The notes under the pieces were generated by a model. That model worked only from the letters and a program-made list of their open reading frames with translations, searched no databases and was not told where the DNA came from. 64,000 nucleotides of DNA from Hyaloperonospora brassicae (taxonomy: Eukaryota > Oomycota > Peronosporomycetes > Peronosporales > Peronosporaceae): positions 371,466 to 435,465 of the forward strand of contig CANTFL010001204.1 of NCBI GenBank assembly GCA_947650285.1. The letters run 5' to 3'. Numbering within the stretch: the first letter of the stretch is position 1; each line of letters opens with the position of its first letter. This document shows, piece by piece, positions 10,138-20,363 of the stretch. Both the position numbers and the translations under genes were made by a program.

Positions 10138-11431
10138 TTAGCACTGCACATTGCTCGGTGCGCCCGTACAGTTGCCAACGTTGGTGGCGTGGACATTGAT
10201 GTTGGTGAGCTCCAAGCCCGAGATGAAATCCGGGTTAGCCAAGATGTCGTACAGGGTTTCGGCCGAACCGTAGAGACCGTCGATCAGGATATTGGTGATC
10301 GCCACGAGACTGGTGGGATGATCCGAGTAGCCGCCTAGAGATCTGTCAAAGTCCGCGCGAATGGCGATGGCGTTCCCGACGTTCACGAGTGTGTTGTTTA
10401 CGTACATGACGTTCGTGACCAGACCTTTGAGGTCAACAAGGGCTTTGATGCGAAGACCGTTGGCGCTGTTCTCGATCGTATTGTGCTCGACTAGCAGGCC
10501 ATCCACAGTAGTGCTGAAGTTTTGCGACGCACCGCCGATCGAGCCGATGGAGATGCCGCGACCACCGTTGCAAACGTTGTGACTGAACACCGTGTTGGCG
10601 CTCGACTGCATGCCGAGGCAATCACCGTGATTGTACACGATGTTCCTGGTGATGGTCAGGTGGTTGTTCCTGCTCAGGACAAACCCGTCCGTCTCCTTCG
10701 CGAGGCCGTTGCCAGCCCGCGAATCGATCGTGATATCGGAAATCGTCGTGTAGTTCGTGGCGAGTACACTGAAGGTACGCGTAGGCGTGTTGACGATGGT
10801 GAAGCCCGACACCACCGTGTTCGCAACTCGGTTCAGGCGGAAAAACGCCGGGCGGGTGAAATTCTTTCCATGCGGCCAGTACCATGCGCCCTGACCATCC
10901 AGCGTGCCCGGGCCCGTGACGGTGAGATTTTTCCCCGTAAGCCTGACGAGCGGGCCCTCCCAACTCTACAGCAGTAGCGACACAAGCAACCAAAAGTCAG
11001 TCAGTATGAACCAAACAACTATCTAGCTCCAAGAAGTAGTATGTACGACGTACCTTTGGACCAAAGGTCGACGTGCCGTGGAACTCGATATGGGCGCCGT
11101 CCGTGACGTTAGTCAAGTCGAGCGTCACGCCCGGAGGAACTTGCAGCGAGTCGACGATGATAGTCTTGCAGTGCGACACGTCCGTTCCATTGACGTAGAG
11201 GCCGGTCAACGTGCAGACGCCGTCCCCTTGCGCTCCCACGCCACTTTGCTGGCCCGAAGGCAGTGGCTGCACCATGCCGTTCTTTCCTCCTGGTGCCAGT
11301 TGGTCCGGGTGGTTGCCCACAGGCAACGGAGACATCTCACACGCGACGTCGTGGGTCACATCGTTTCCGTCGACCGCAGCGGCGAACAAGGCGAAGGCAG
11401 GCAGAGCGAAGGTAGACGAGCAGAATTTCAT
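10138..11431 (-). CDS. Secreted GH28 polygalacturonase-like protein, altered active site
   Basis: Two exons: 11,431-11,054 and 10,965-10,138, joined in phase 0 by an 88-bp intron; the mature frame gives 401 residues, normal for GH28. GH28 enzymes hydrolyse homogalacturonan in plant cell walls outside the cell. M1 (ATG at 11,431) is followed by a typical signal peptide (MKFCSSTFALPAFALFAAA, cleavage about residue 20-22); a GTG nine bases upstream is unlikely to be used. Seen motifs: SWEGPL just after the splice, ETD (217-219), HGDC (239-242), GGRGISIGS (from 260), RIK (298-300). In active enzymes these are usually NTD, QDDC, GGHG and RIK. The first Asp of the DD pair is Gly240 and the His is Arg262, at exact family spacing (21 and 22 residues). 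Fold intact, activity doubtful. Numerous N-glycosylation sequons. Confidence 0.9.
10966..11053 (-). other. Intron of the GH28 gene
   Basis: On the minus strand exon 1 ends …GGTCCAAAG, the intron starts GTACGT and ends CTGCTGTAG, with a TACTGAC branch-site-like sequence about 40 bases before the acceptor. Splicing restores TFGPK-SWEGPLVRLTG, a conserved GH28 stretch. Unspliced, the frame hits a stop. Confidence 0.88.
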
Positions 11432-12483
11432 TGCGTTCACTTAGGCTAGTAGAGGCAAATTGATCAATGCGTTTGTGCCGAAGAACGAGACGCCGAGCAG
11501 GTTCAGGCGAAAAGCGCCGCAAGCCTTCCTATCGCACCGACTGAAGCAAACCGTGCTGCAGAGGGTACGTGTCTGCGGTGGGAAGCACACTGCTGTAACG
11601 CAATCGCCCGAGCTCGACTTGATTACGACCGTATGCATCTTGAACAACGACTGACAAGCAAACGACATGTTGTCGATTCGTTGTCAATACAATTGTCGAC
11701 AAGTAATCGACAGGTATCGTATTGGTGCGACACGCCACGACCGTCTGTTCGTGTACAACAGCTGCTCTGCGACACGACAAACACTGACGTGGAGCACAAA
11801 CGACGAGAGAACACATTGTTGCTGGCTCTTTGGGCACACAGTGCGAAGCTGTGGTTTGTTGTGTTGGTCATGAGACAAGTGAGTGAGCGGTACATGTCCA
11901 TCGGTTTGTAATATTTGCGACACATCTCCCATCGGATCCTGTCGACTGTGACGCCACCTCGTAATTCGTGCGTACAACAGCGTACTATCCGTAACGAGCA
12001 CACGATTGGACAGATCACTTGTAGCTCATGTATGACCAGCCGATTGATCATGCTCTTTACTAGCGACCCTCTCATGCGCTTCTCGCCGACGGCACTTCAC
12101 CCGTATCGTTGTCACGAGCAGTCAGGTCTCGGAGTTGCACTCGATTTGTTCGTGTAGCTGCTACATATCGAGGGGCTTCTTGGTGCGCCATATTACAATG
12201 CCCGTCGCAGATCGTAGCAATAAGCAATCAAAACAAAGCATTACGGCAGAGCCCAGAAACGCGTGTCGTGCTGACGTTACGACACGGCGTCGGGAAAATG
12301 CAGCAGAAAAAGGGTACTATCCAATCGCACCCGGCACTATCCAGTTGCATGTCGTGGCAGGCAGCACAAGGCGACGATGCCGAGGCGAATACGTACCAAA
12401 GCAATAGGGCCGAGCAGTATAATTGTCTTCGCAATCCTACATGTTAAAAATTGCTTGTTACGTGAAAAGTTGTTCCACTACTG
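11432..12483. other. Upstream region of the GH28 gene
   Basis: Presumed promoter side of the GH28 gene. Several overlapping frames occur on both strands (for example 11,623-12,075 minus and 11,633-11,911 plus) but they mirror each other and carry no domain. No clear initiator or TATA element could be pinned down. Confidence 0.4.
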
Positions 12484-12575
12484 ACTTTGGAGTTCGCAGG
12501 GATCGAACCGTTACTTCCTTGTGCTCTTGTCACGCTGAGAATTAGGCCAGACAGCTGTAACTTTTGTTTCTCTAA
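12484..12575 (-). repeat. tRNA-derived sequence (degenerate tRNA or SINE head)
   Basis: The minus strand contains GGTTCGATCCC, a perfect Pol III B box, followed at tRNA spacing by an acceptor-like 3' end (GAACTCCA). The T stem pairs poorly and a matching 5' acceptor strand is missing, so this is not a working tRNA. A weak A-box-like TGGCCTAATTC lies upstream at plausible distance. A tRNA-derived SINE remnant or tRNA pseudogene is the best reading. Confidence 0.35.
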
Positions 12576-12639
12576 AGACTATTTTAGCTAAGTAGAGGTT
12601 TGTTTCGTGCGCATTACTGACGCAAAAATGGTTCATGAA

Positions 12640-12960
12640 GCTAAACTCAAATACGGCCGCAAAATAAAGAGCACCAAAGTGCGCTCATTTACATATATTT
12701 AAACATAGTGCTTTTTGTATAAAGCGTTTGGACTTTTCTTTTTGTAAGAAACTGTGTTTAAAACAATTATAAATTCATTACCGAAACCTTTTTTATTTTA
12801 CAAAACCAATTACGTTTTGAAATAAATGCATTGTTGATATTATTAAATCCTATAAGACTGCTAGAACAAAAAACATTCTACACATGCTTCTAGCAAAAAA
12901 TTCGGACCTCTGATTTTAACAACAATACAAGAAAAATTCGACATAAGTTAGACATGCCGA
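12640..12960. other. AT-rich stretch
   Basis: Strongly A+T-rich with runs of T and A, no frame of note. It marks the boundary between the GH28 locus and degenerate AT-rich DNA. Confidence 0.5.
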
Positions 12961-15900
12961 GGATGTCAGGTGCATTCTACACATTTCAGACTTCAATGGC
13001 GACGATTGTCACGTTTCTAGTTATATAGACGGCCATTTGCTTGCACGACCGGGCCGGACAGGAACCAAATGGTTGATAATGGCTACTTACTACAAAAGAA
13101 CACTTCGTTTGGGGGACGATGTGAATCAAAGGTGACTTGGCTGATCTACTTCGACAAATTAGCACGTGATACACATACATTATATCCTGCTACAATCATG
13201 TCCCAAAAAAGGCAGACGAGGTGAGTGATATCTTATGCACATTACCAAGGTAAAGCCGCATTTTAGGATAATCTGCGAGATCATAAATATGCGGTCGAGA
13301 CAGAAAAACATCGCCGAGAATCCCTTACAACAGCTAAAAGGTTTTGATTTCAGGCGACTGAAAGCATCGTAAGCATAATGTCGTCAATTTTCTATAGCTC
13401 GGAGTCTAAAAAGAGATTAGACGTAAAGCTGTGTCAGTAAGTTTAAAAAGGATCTCTATGCTTACATATTCAATCATTTGTACGCCTCTGCGATGTCAAA
13501 TTTCGAATGATCTCGTCGCTTGCGTGTCTGTTACCGTAAGAGCGCAGATAGGTTCATTGGGTGTTAACTTGGTCATCAGAGAAACCTAATTACTACTACT
13601 ACTGGAACGTGTCTTGTGCACCGGGTCGAGCATATTACCCAATAGAGTGGTGGTACCGACGGCGGCATGAAAAGGGTAATAGTGCCCAATCACCGGAGAA
13701 GATGCCAGACAAAAACAAACTTTACTGTAAAAATTTAGTGAATGAAACCCAAATTGATGCAATCTTGTCCGCCGAATATATGTGTAGCAAATTGAGGGTA
13801 CTACACAAAATGTTTGTGTACGGCTTACAGTACTTGATAGCAAGTGCAACATTTGAATCAAGGCACGTGAAAACGACGCATAGACACTGGCATAATCACT
13901 TGTACACGTTAAAATTACCATAAAATATACAACAGTAGATACAAGCGTAGGGAATATTCTAACATGTATGAATATCTCACATTTTGGTACCGATGTAGCT
14001 CGATTTGCCAATACGCAGACTCAGATTGTTCATGTCTTGCATACTATACATTATTATTTTTTCTCGATTGGGGAGTATCGACTTCCAACAACCATGAGCT
14101 CGCAAGAATTGAAGCAGAAAGCAGCAAGACTAGTATGACGCTTGTAATATTTGGTCTAATATAAGTTCAAGGACCCTTGATAAAAAGATACACAGCGATA
14201 GAACGCAGAGTAGGCGCAACAAATTGAATACTCACATCGGGAAGACGATTTTAGGGGCCCAAATGTTGCTGTAGTGAAGTAGATGTGTCATCAAGAAGTG
14301 AAATTTAGAAATGTGGTAAGAAGAAAAATCACATAGAGGACCCTCTGGTGACGCAGACTCATTTAAATTACGATTCGTCACTCACCATGGCACTAAGACT
14401 AAACCACTTACGAAAGAAGTACTCCTATACCAGAATCACTATTTCATCTTTCGCCCACCTTTCTATAGCGTTGCCTGCCGTCTGATAAGATGGCATCATA
14501 ACTTCGTAACGTCGCATGTCACTACGGTTAAAAATTAGAGGTAGAGAATGGATCTAAGTCGCTTTATGATTTTGCGCACCTTTAAGGTCCCGATGCAATA
14601 TTTCAATTTGGCCGCCACAAATGGGCTCTAAGGTCACATTCAGATCATCAGGTCTGTAGAGCCTTGTATGTAAATACTCAATTTTCTACAAATTGATCTC
14701 CTTTACCCCAAACTAATCCTCTGAGAATACTATATTCTGACCACCTAAGTCGCCTCTCGACCTTCTGTATTTAATTATATTTGTACTTAATACGCCCCAT
14801 TGCAGTTCCATTTTTCATGGGATAGAATAGATAGCCGAGCTTGGAAAAGCACTCCAGAGAGGAGTCAAGTAGAGGAGACAAAGTATGTTTGTATTCGAGT
14901 AGATCCTGTAGCAAAAATATTGCTGCTTGCCTTGCAAATGATAGTAAACTTGGTCTCCTTACCAATTAAAATAAAAACAACCTATCAAATTTGATCTTGT
15001 CTGATAAGATAGGTCACAGCTTCAGTATAAAATACTAGAAGTTGCTTTTGTTTATATCAAGCCTTACACTTAAGATATATTTCCAACCCATTTACACGTC
15101 TCGCAATTGTACAATGACCTCAAAATGTCGCAACGCGTTCCACTGACGATACCTGTGATTTCGGCTCGAAAGCACTTCATCTTGATTGGGAGCCTGGGAT
15201 CTAATGATCGTATATCAGCGCGACCTGTATTTCCCGTCATCCTGATAGCTGACATAGTATTGGAGCCTTGATTTATAAATCTGTTTGTGTATATTGGTTA
15301 TATAGAGGAAAATTCAATTGCTCCGCTCAGCGCCAGTCGAGTGTGTCAACTAAAAGCTTACCGAATGTATCTTATTTATCAGCAATTACCTTCAAAGAAG
15401 GCGCAAACGCACAATGATGGTTGGTTGCCCAGCGATGTACTGAATATCAATCAGAAACGTAATTTGACGTTTACATTTTCATATACATCTAAATGCCCCA
15501 CGTAAATGTTTATCGATCAAAATGGCCATCATTGAACACAAATGAAAGCATCCCACACGTTCTAGTTTTAATCTGACTATCATATGGACGATCAAAATAA
15601 GATTGTGGGTAAGAGCTTGCAATAATGACCCAATTTCTATAGTAGATGTAACCACGACAAAATGTCTGGATATTATTCAAAACAAGGGTCTGCGATCTGT
15701 AATAATGATCAAAGATTACGATTAACTTTGCGAACAATTTTCATGTAACGCGTTTAGAGTTGTCAAAATCCTGGACCAAGTATTGGATATCGTGTATCAT
15801 CTTCACTTTCTCAGCCTACTTCAGGCCATGCGTAAGGATTGTGTGCAAAAGCTCAGGAGTTACACATGGAAGGAACCCTTCTTCTTATAAAATAAGTCTG

Positions 15901-17712
15901 GGCGGAACGAAAAGCTGTGGACTACATCAGCAAAATTTCCGACGGTACTCTTTCAGATAACTTAGAAGGCTGTTATTGTGGTGTTCCTATATACAACATC
16001 TATTGTCTATAATAATGGGTAAGAGAAAGATGTATGTGTTACTTACCGTAAGTTGTATTGTGTCAAATTCGCGTCATTCTAAATATGCTTAAAAGGCCTC
16101 ACACGACCCCTTCAGATAGAGACCAATATCGGACTAGCTGACAATGGGTCAGACAACCCAATACCGACATATAAATATGCGACGTTCGACAAACCCTGCA
16201 AGTCCAAATATAGCTTATTGAAATAGCTGTGAAGAAGATCAATCTGTCACTTGTCCCCCTTCTTCGTGTTACTCTTTTACAACATGGAGCGACATGGAAC
16301 ATTATAACAACAAAACGTGGCCCCATGTCCACATACCAAGCACATGCGTCAACATGTCCATCAACCGGTCTGCGAGTCGTAGCATTTGATATGAAGATTG
16401 AAGAGCCACGCATGCTGGACTACTTCAATATGTTAGATCATACGTAATTGGTAGATAGTAACCTCTCCAGCCTCTCGAGGCTCCACGTATCTTGCTATAT
16501 ATAAATAAATGGGCGACGAGAAGCAAGGCTACAAGAGGATCGCTATTGAGACGCTCTTATTGGTCGTGTTGTGCTATTTTCGTCATCGGAATGCAAGTTG
16601 ACGCGGAAAAAAGTGTTTGCGTGTTTACTGAAAAATGTGAAACGAAAGCACGACCATAACATTAAAATCAGGATATGCCAATACAATTTCATTATGGAGA
16701 TATACGAACGCCAATTGTGCTATATGCATATCCGGCAGCGATGTTTTAGCTTAGGTGAAGCTAGTCCCATTCCTGCTCATTCATTAGGCGATGGGAAAGT
16801 GATAGAATTCAAGGCTATTTGTGCACTGGTTTGGTCGCTACATTAGGTTTCTTCGAGACTTCTGGATACAAAGTATAAATACGCAGCATACATAAATGCT
16901 GTCGTAGAACTGGACGAGATTTGTTCGCCGTAGATTTTTGCACAGTCGAAAATAATACCATCGCCATCAAGCCATCTGTAATTCTTCGAAATTCTCAAGG
17001 ATGGTCTGATCGTCGTAAAGAAGATGTTGGTTACCGCGAGGGTAATGAGACCGTATCAGAACAGTTACTTTATTCGAGGTAAATATGTTCAACATTGCTT
17101 CTTATTGCCCTCCATTGTCCAAAATAATTGTACTATTTGTCTCCCACTTATATTTGCAGATAGAAGACCAAACCAGATGATCCAGGCATGTCTCCTGCGG
17201 GTATTGTGCGGGCACCAAGACGCTACTCGATGCGTAGGGGAATATGGGTCATGATAAGTGACACGATACAAGACCACATGCCGTTCGCCTCATGTAACGA
17301 ACAATGGAGGTAGACCACCGTGGTAAAAGTATTCGTTATTTCGGTATACGTCTCGTGCCAGACCTAATGTCGAGCCCTTCTTTTGACGGCTATTTTTTTC
17401 TACAGACTTAAAATATGTTATCAGGCAAAGCGTAGAACTATGGATGCAACCGAGATGAATGGAGTTCTTTATATTTTGCTAAGAGTGCAGCGACATCGGC
17501 CACTGAACTAACTCGATACGTGCAGCAAACATTAGAAGAGCGACCTGAAATTCACGAGATAGTTCTGTTCTATAGAATTCAGAAGCGGATACTTCATCAC
17601 GAGCTAGCAGGTATTGGTCTATTATCACTGACATCATTCAATGTTAACCCGCATCACAATACGAATGGGTGAGTTAAAAGGTGAGGTATGCTTAGATACG
17701 CGTACCACCTAC
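12961..17712. other. Degenerate AT-rich DNA left of the nested array
   Basis: About 4.7 kb with only short frames. The longest (13,561-13,923 plus, 13,586-14,011 minus) overlap antisense and show no family motif. A short stretch read on the minus strand near 17,500 has protein-like composition and may belong to whatever element B inserted into. No RNA gene seen. Confidence 0.4.
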
Positions 17713-17717
17713 TATAT
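17713..17717. repeat. Possible left target-site duplication of array B
   Basis: TATAT lies directly left of LTR B1 and CATAT directly right of LTR B3 (45,355-45,359): four of five bases agree. If real, the whole 27.6-kb array sits in a single insertion site. Confidence 0.4.
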
Positions 17718-18761
17718 TGTGGTGGAATGGCGATCGCTTTGTTGAGGAGTCGACCTCAACTCTCCACTATCACCCGGACGACCCACTAACGAAGGAGGTA
17801 CTCCGATTCCGTGCTGTAACGTTTGCTCACGTTTTGTGCCCTTCAATAGGGCGGGTTGCACTATCTCAGGTGGACTCGAGTCGATGTCGACTTGACCGTG
17901 TTTGAGATTGGTCTGTCGTGTGGAAGCCTTACAATGACTGCGGGTGTACTTGAAAGGTGCTCGATATGAGTCACCTTGATCTCTACGAGATTGTCTTGTC
18001 CAAAGTAGATGCTTGATTCGCGAGCCTTCTGACCACTTGAGCCGTCTCGCGATCTTGCACCCTCCGCCTTTACTTGCTTGCTGCGTCCGATCGCAGTTGG
18101 AGTTGTTGTTTGAGAGTCCTTGATCCCTGGCCAAACAATCCAGTGATCAATTGATTAAAGTATGAACCTTTTTTGACGTTGGGTGGCCAATAATCCAACC
18201 CGGAAGAGAAGTAGACACGTGTACTTAGAAGAAGATTAAACTCTGGTTAATGTTAACCAATCAAGCATAACAACTAACACATCGCTAGGCCTATCTGCAT
18301 CACCAACATCCGGGGCCACGCGTCTTCCTCTCCAGAAGATCGTCCCCTTGTACCTATGTGGCCCACACCGAGTATGTCCATTCTTGAACCTTCGCGTAGT
18401 TCATATCTACTTTGTACACATCTTGCGCTAGGATCGCGATCTCTGGTTGGGATAGCGAGATAGGACCGGGGCCGCGAGATTCGATCGGGAGCGCGAGATA
18501 GGATCGGGGTCGTGAGCCTTGAATGCTCCCGTGATCTCTGATTAGATTCATTTTTAGCTTACGTACCATATCAGCGTCACCGCATATCTCACCCTTTTCA
18601 TAAACGATCTCAAGATCTGGCACGTTTAAGTACGCGATCGTTAACCAACCGTCCCAGCTCGTATCTTCCAATCAGAGTCACTTTCGGACTGAACTGACGC
18701 GGGTGATATCTGCTCTCCCAAGCCCAACTCAGTGGTAAAATCTCGCAATCGCTTTGCCACA
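17718..18761 (-). repeat. LTR B1 (3' LTR of unit 1)
   Basis: 1,044 bp. In element orientation it starts TGTGGCAAAG and ends CCACCACA. Compared with B2 it differs at about 11 positions. It contains a 30-bp-plus block also present in the A LTR (…CAAGATCGCGAGACGGCTCA…), showing the A and B families are related. Confidence 0.88.
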
Positions 18762-18776
18762 ATCGCCCCCTGCACA
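18762..18776 (-). other. Polypurine tract of B, unit 1
   Basis: Minus-strand GTGCAGGGGGCGAT immediately precedes TGTGGCAAAG of the LTR. Element A has CAGGGGGCGGT before TGTGGTAAAG. The same tract is at 25,820-25,834 in unit 2. Confidence 0.65.
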
Positions 18777-19110
18777 GTTAGTCGACAAATGGTGTCGATC
18801 TAGCTGTGAACCCTTGACATCTTGACGGTACATTTTAAGCTTCAGTTTCACTCGCAGATTATTCATCATCCAATACCATTTCCTCATTCACTCTGTGTTC
18901 TTCATTTTCTTCTTGAAAATATATTCTAATCTTTTAGCCGTTTTGACCGCAATCTGACCCCCGGGGTCATTCCATCGCCAAACTCATAACATCAATTCCC
19001 ATCCTTCCTCCTATGTAACTGCCTTGCATACCATGCCTCTTCCGCGATCCGAACTTGTGCTCATTCAAATTACTGCTTCAGAAGACTGTATCACTTCGAA
19101 ATGATCTTTC

Positions 19111-19668
19111 TTAAGGCAATCGTGATCGACGCCTTGTATTACCGCACCACAATTTATTGTAAAAAATGTGGCTAAACGTCGTCCCATGGCGGATTGGATG
19201 ATGTATCAACGATTCGTCTAGTCGATTAAGATTCAGATCTTGGTGATTTTGATCGGTAATCACCACCGAATTTTCCACCTTCTTTAGTGCTTCACCCACC
19301 AGCCAATATGCGCTCTGATTCCAATCGCGTTCTATATGAAGGAACACGTGGATCGGCCATGATCGTAGACTCTTCCTCGCTTTGCGCCAAGACAGTCTTA
19401 GACCAGGTGCTTTGCAATCTATATCCCCACGTTTTTGCGTGATCACCAAATTTGAATCTCCGCATATGATCACCCTTTCACCATCCTGCTTAATCAGCGG
19501 ATCAAAGCATAAAATAGGCCCTTTATACTCTGCTTCGTTGACCGTCAAATCAGTGACGAACTCAGAAGCTGCAGCGACTATCGTCCAATCCAACAATTTT
19601 AATTTGATCGCGCTGCAAGACCCATACTTCCTCTTCACCCAAGCAGATCCATCAATACTGGCTTCCAA
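19111..19668 (-). pseudogene. Acquired RNase H domain of B, unit 1
   Basis: A 185-codon frame is similar along its length to the second RNase H of element A (about 34,965-35,360). RNase H degrades the RNA strand of RNA:DNA hybrids during reverse transcription. Visible catalytic positions: Asp in SIDGSAW, Glu in VNEAEYKG, Asp in CGDSNLV. The fourth, Asp in the NQSADRLA motif of A, is Tyr here (NQSAYWLV), so activity is probably lost. RT and the Ty3-type RNase H that should lie upstream are missing: the frame follows the linker almost directly. The copy in unit 2 has the same Tyr. Confidence 0.75.
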
Positions 19669-19751
19669 AGGCTTTCGTCTTCTTCAACTATAAGTGGTAA
19701 AATTCCTATCGTTTGCCTTTGCTGAATCCGTGGAGAGATCGCAATCAGCAC

Positions 19752-20339
19752 CTAATCCATCTCATGTTGAGGGGTTATTCTCACTGCAGGGGTGCTCGAT
19801 ATCTCGTCTTCGACCGTAATCCCGTCTAGAGAATGGTTGAACCTTCTCTGCAGCCAATCATCCACCTCACGATCGTTGTCCTCACTCGATACCGTCTTGA
19901 CACCATCGAACCCTTCACTCGTTCGACCATCTGCTTGATCGACACCTCCAAACTCACTTATCGTGAAGACCGCCATATATGTTCTTGCTGATCGGTGATC
20001 GTCCATGTTAGGCGGCTGTTGTAGCTCGTCATCGTCGGTGGAGATCGCGTCTGGCTGATGGGTGGGCCTTCTATGGACCATATCAGATACCTCGAGATCA
20101 GCCTCCCCGATCGCTATGGTCCTTACGACACTGATGTTCTCGTTCGATCTCTCACGGGATCGATTTCCGTGAATGGTCTCTCGTATAGTATTGATCTCCA
20201 AAGGTATTTTCGTTGATCTTTGATCCTCCATCGTAATGTGATCTTGATCGTATCGCGACATAACCGCCCCGAATTTCTTTGTTTTTTCTTCTTCCTTCTT
20301 TGGGCGGATAGGAATTCGCTTGGGCTCTTTGTAAGTCAT
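19752..20339 (-). pseudogene. Protease-to-pol linker of B, unit 1
   Basis: A 195-codon hydrophilic, Asp/Glu/Arg-rich frame (starts MTYKEPKRIPIRPKKEEEK) lies between the protease remnant and the RNase H. It holds the place of the acidic linker before RT in element A (32,790-33,350). No catalytic motif is visible. The corresponding frame in unit 2 (26,810-27,397) is identical at protein level. Confidence 0.5.
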
Positions 20340-20363
20340 ACGACCTTCCGGCGGCTCTTCGTA

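Noticed and set aside
10522..10977. 151-codon plus-strand frame over the GH28 gene
   Set aside because: It is antisense to a well-supported GH28 exon and has no motif; it is a shadow of a GC-rich coding region.
11529..12075. Several 90-150-codon frames on both strands upstream of GH28
   Set aside because: They overlap each other in antisense, have no domain, and their Cys/Arg/Thr-rich composition looks like random translation.
12484..12575. Functional tRNA gene
   Set aside because: The B box is perfect, but the T stem mispairs and the 5' acceptor strand does not match, so only a tRNA-derived remnant is claimed.
13561..14011. 120- and 141-codon frames facing each other
   Set aside because: They mirror each other on opposite strands with no family signature; neither could be preferred.
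16229..17254. Short frames that might be an old copia-type pol
   Set aside because: No RT, RNase H or integrase motif could be identified in any frame.
17712..18134. 140-codon frame in LTR B1, with copies in B2 and B3, and the 105-codon frame at 18,354-18,671
   Set aside because: They are inside LTR B. The first crosses the LTR end. No domain is seen, and the LTR location explains their conservation among the three copies.
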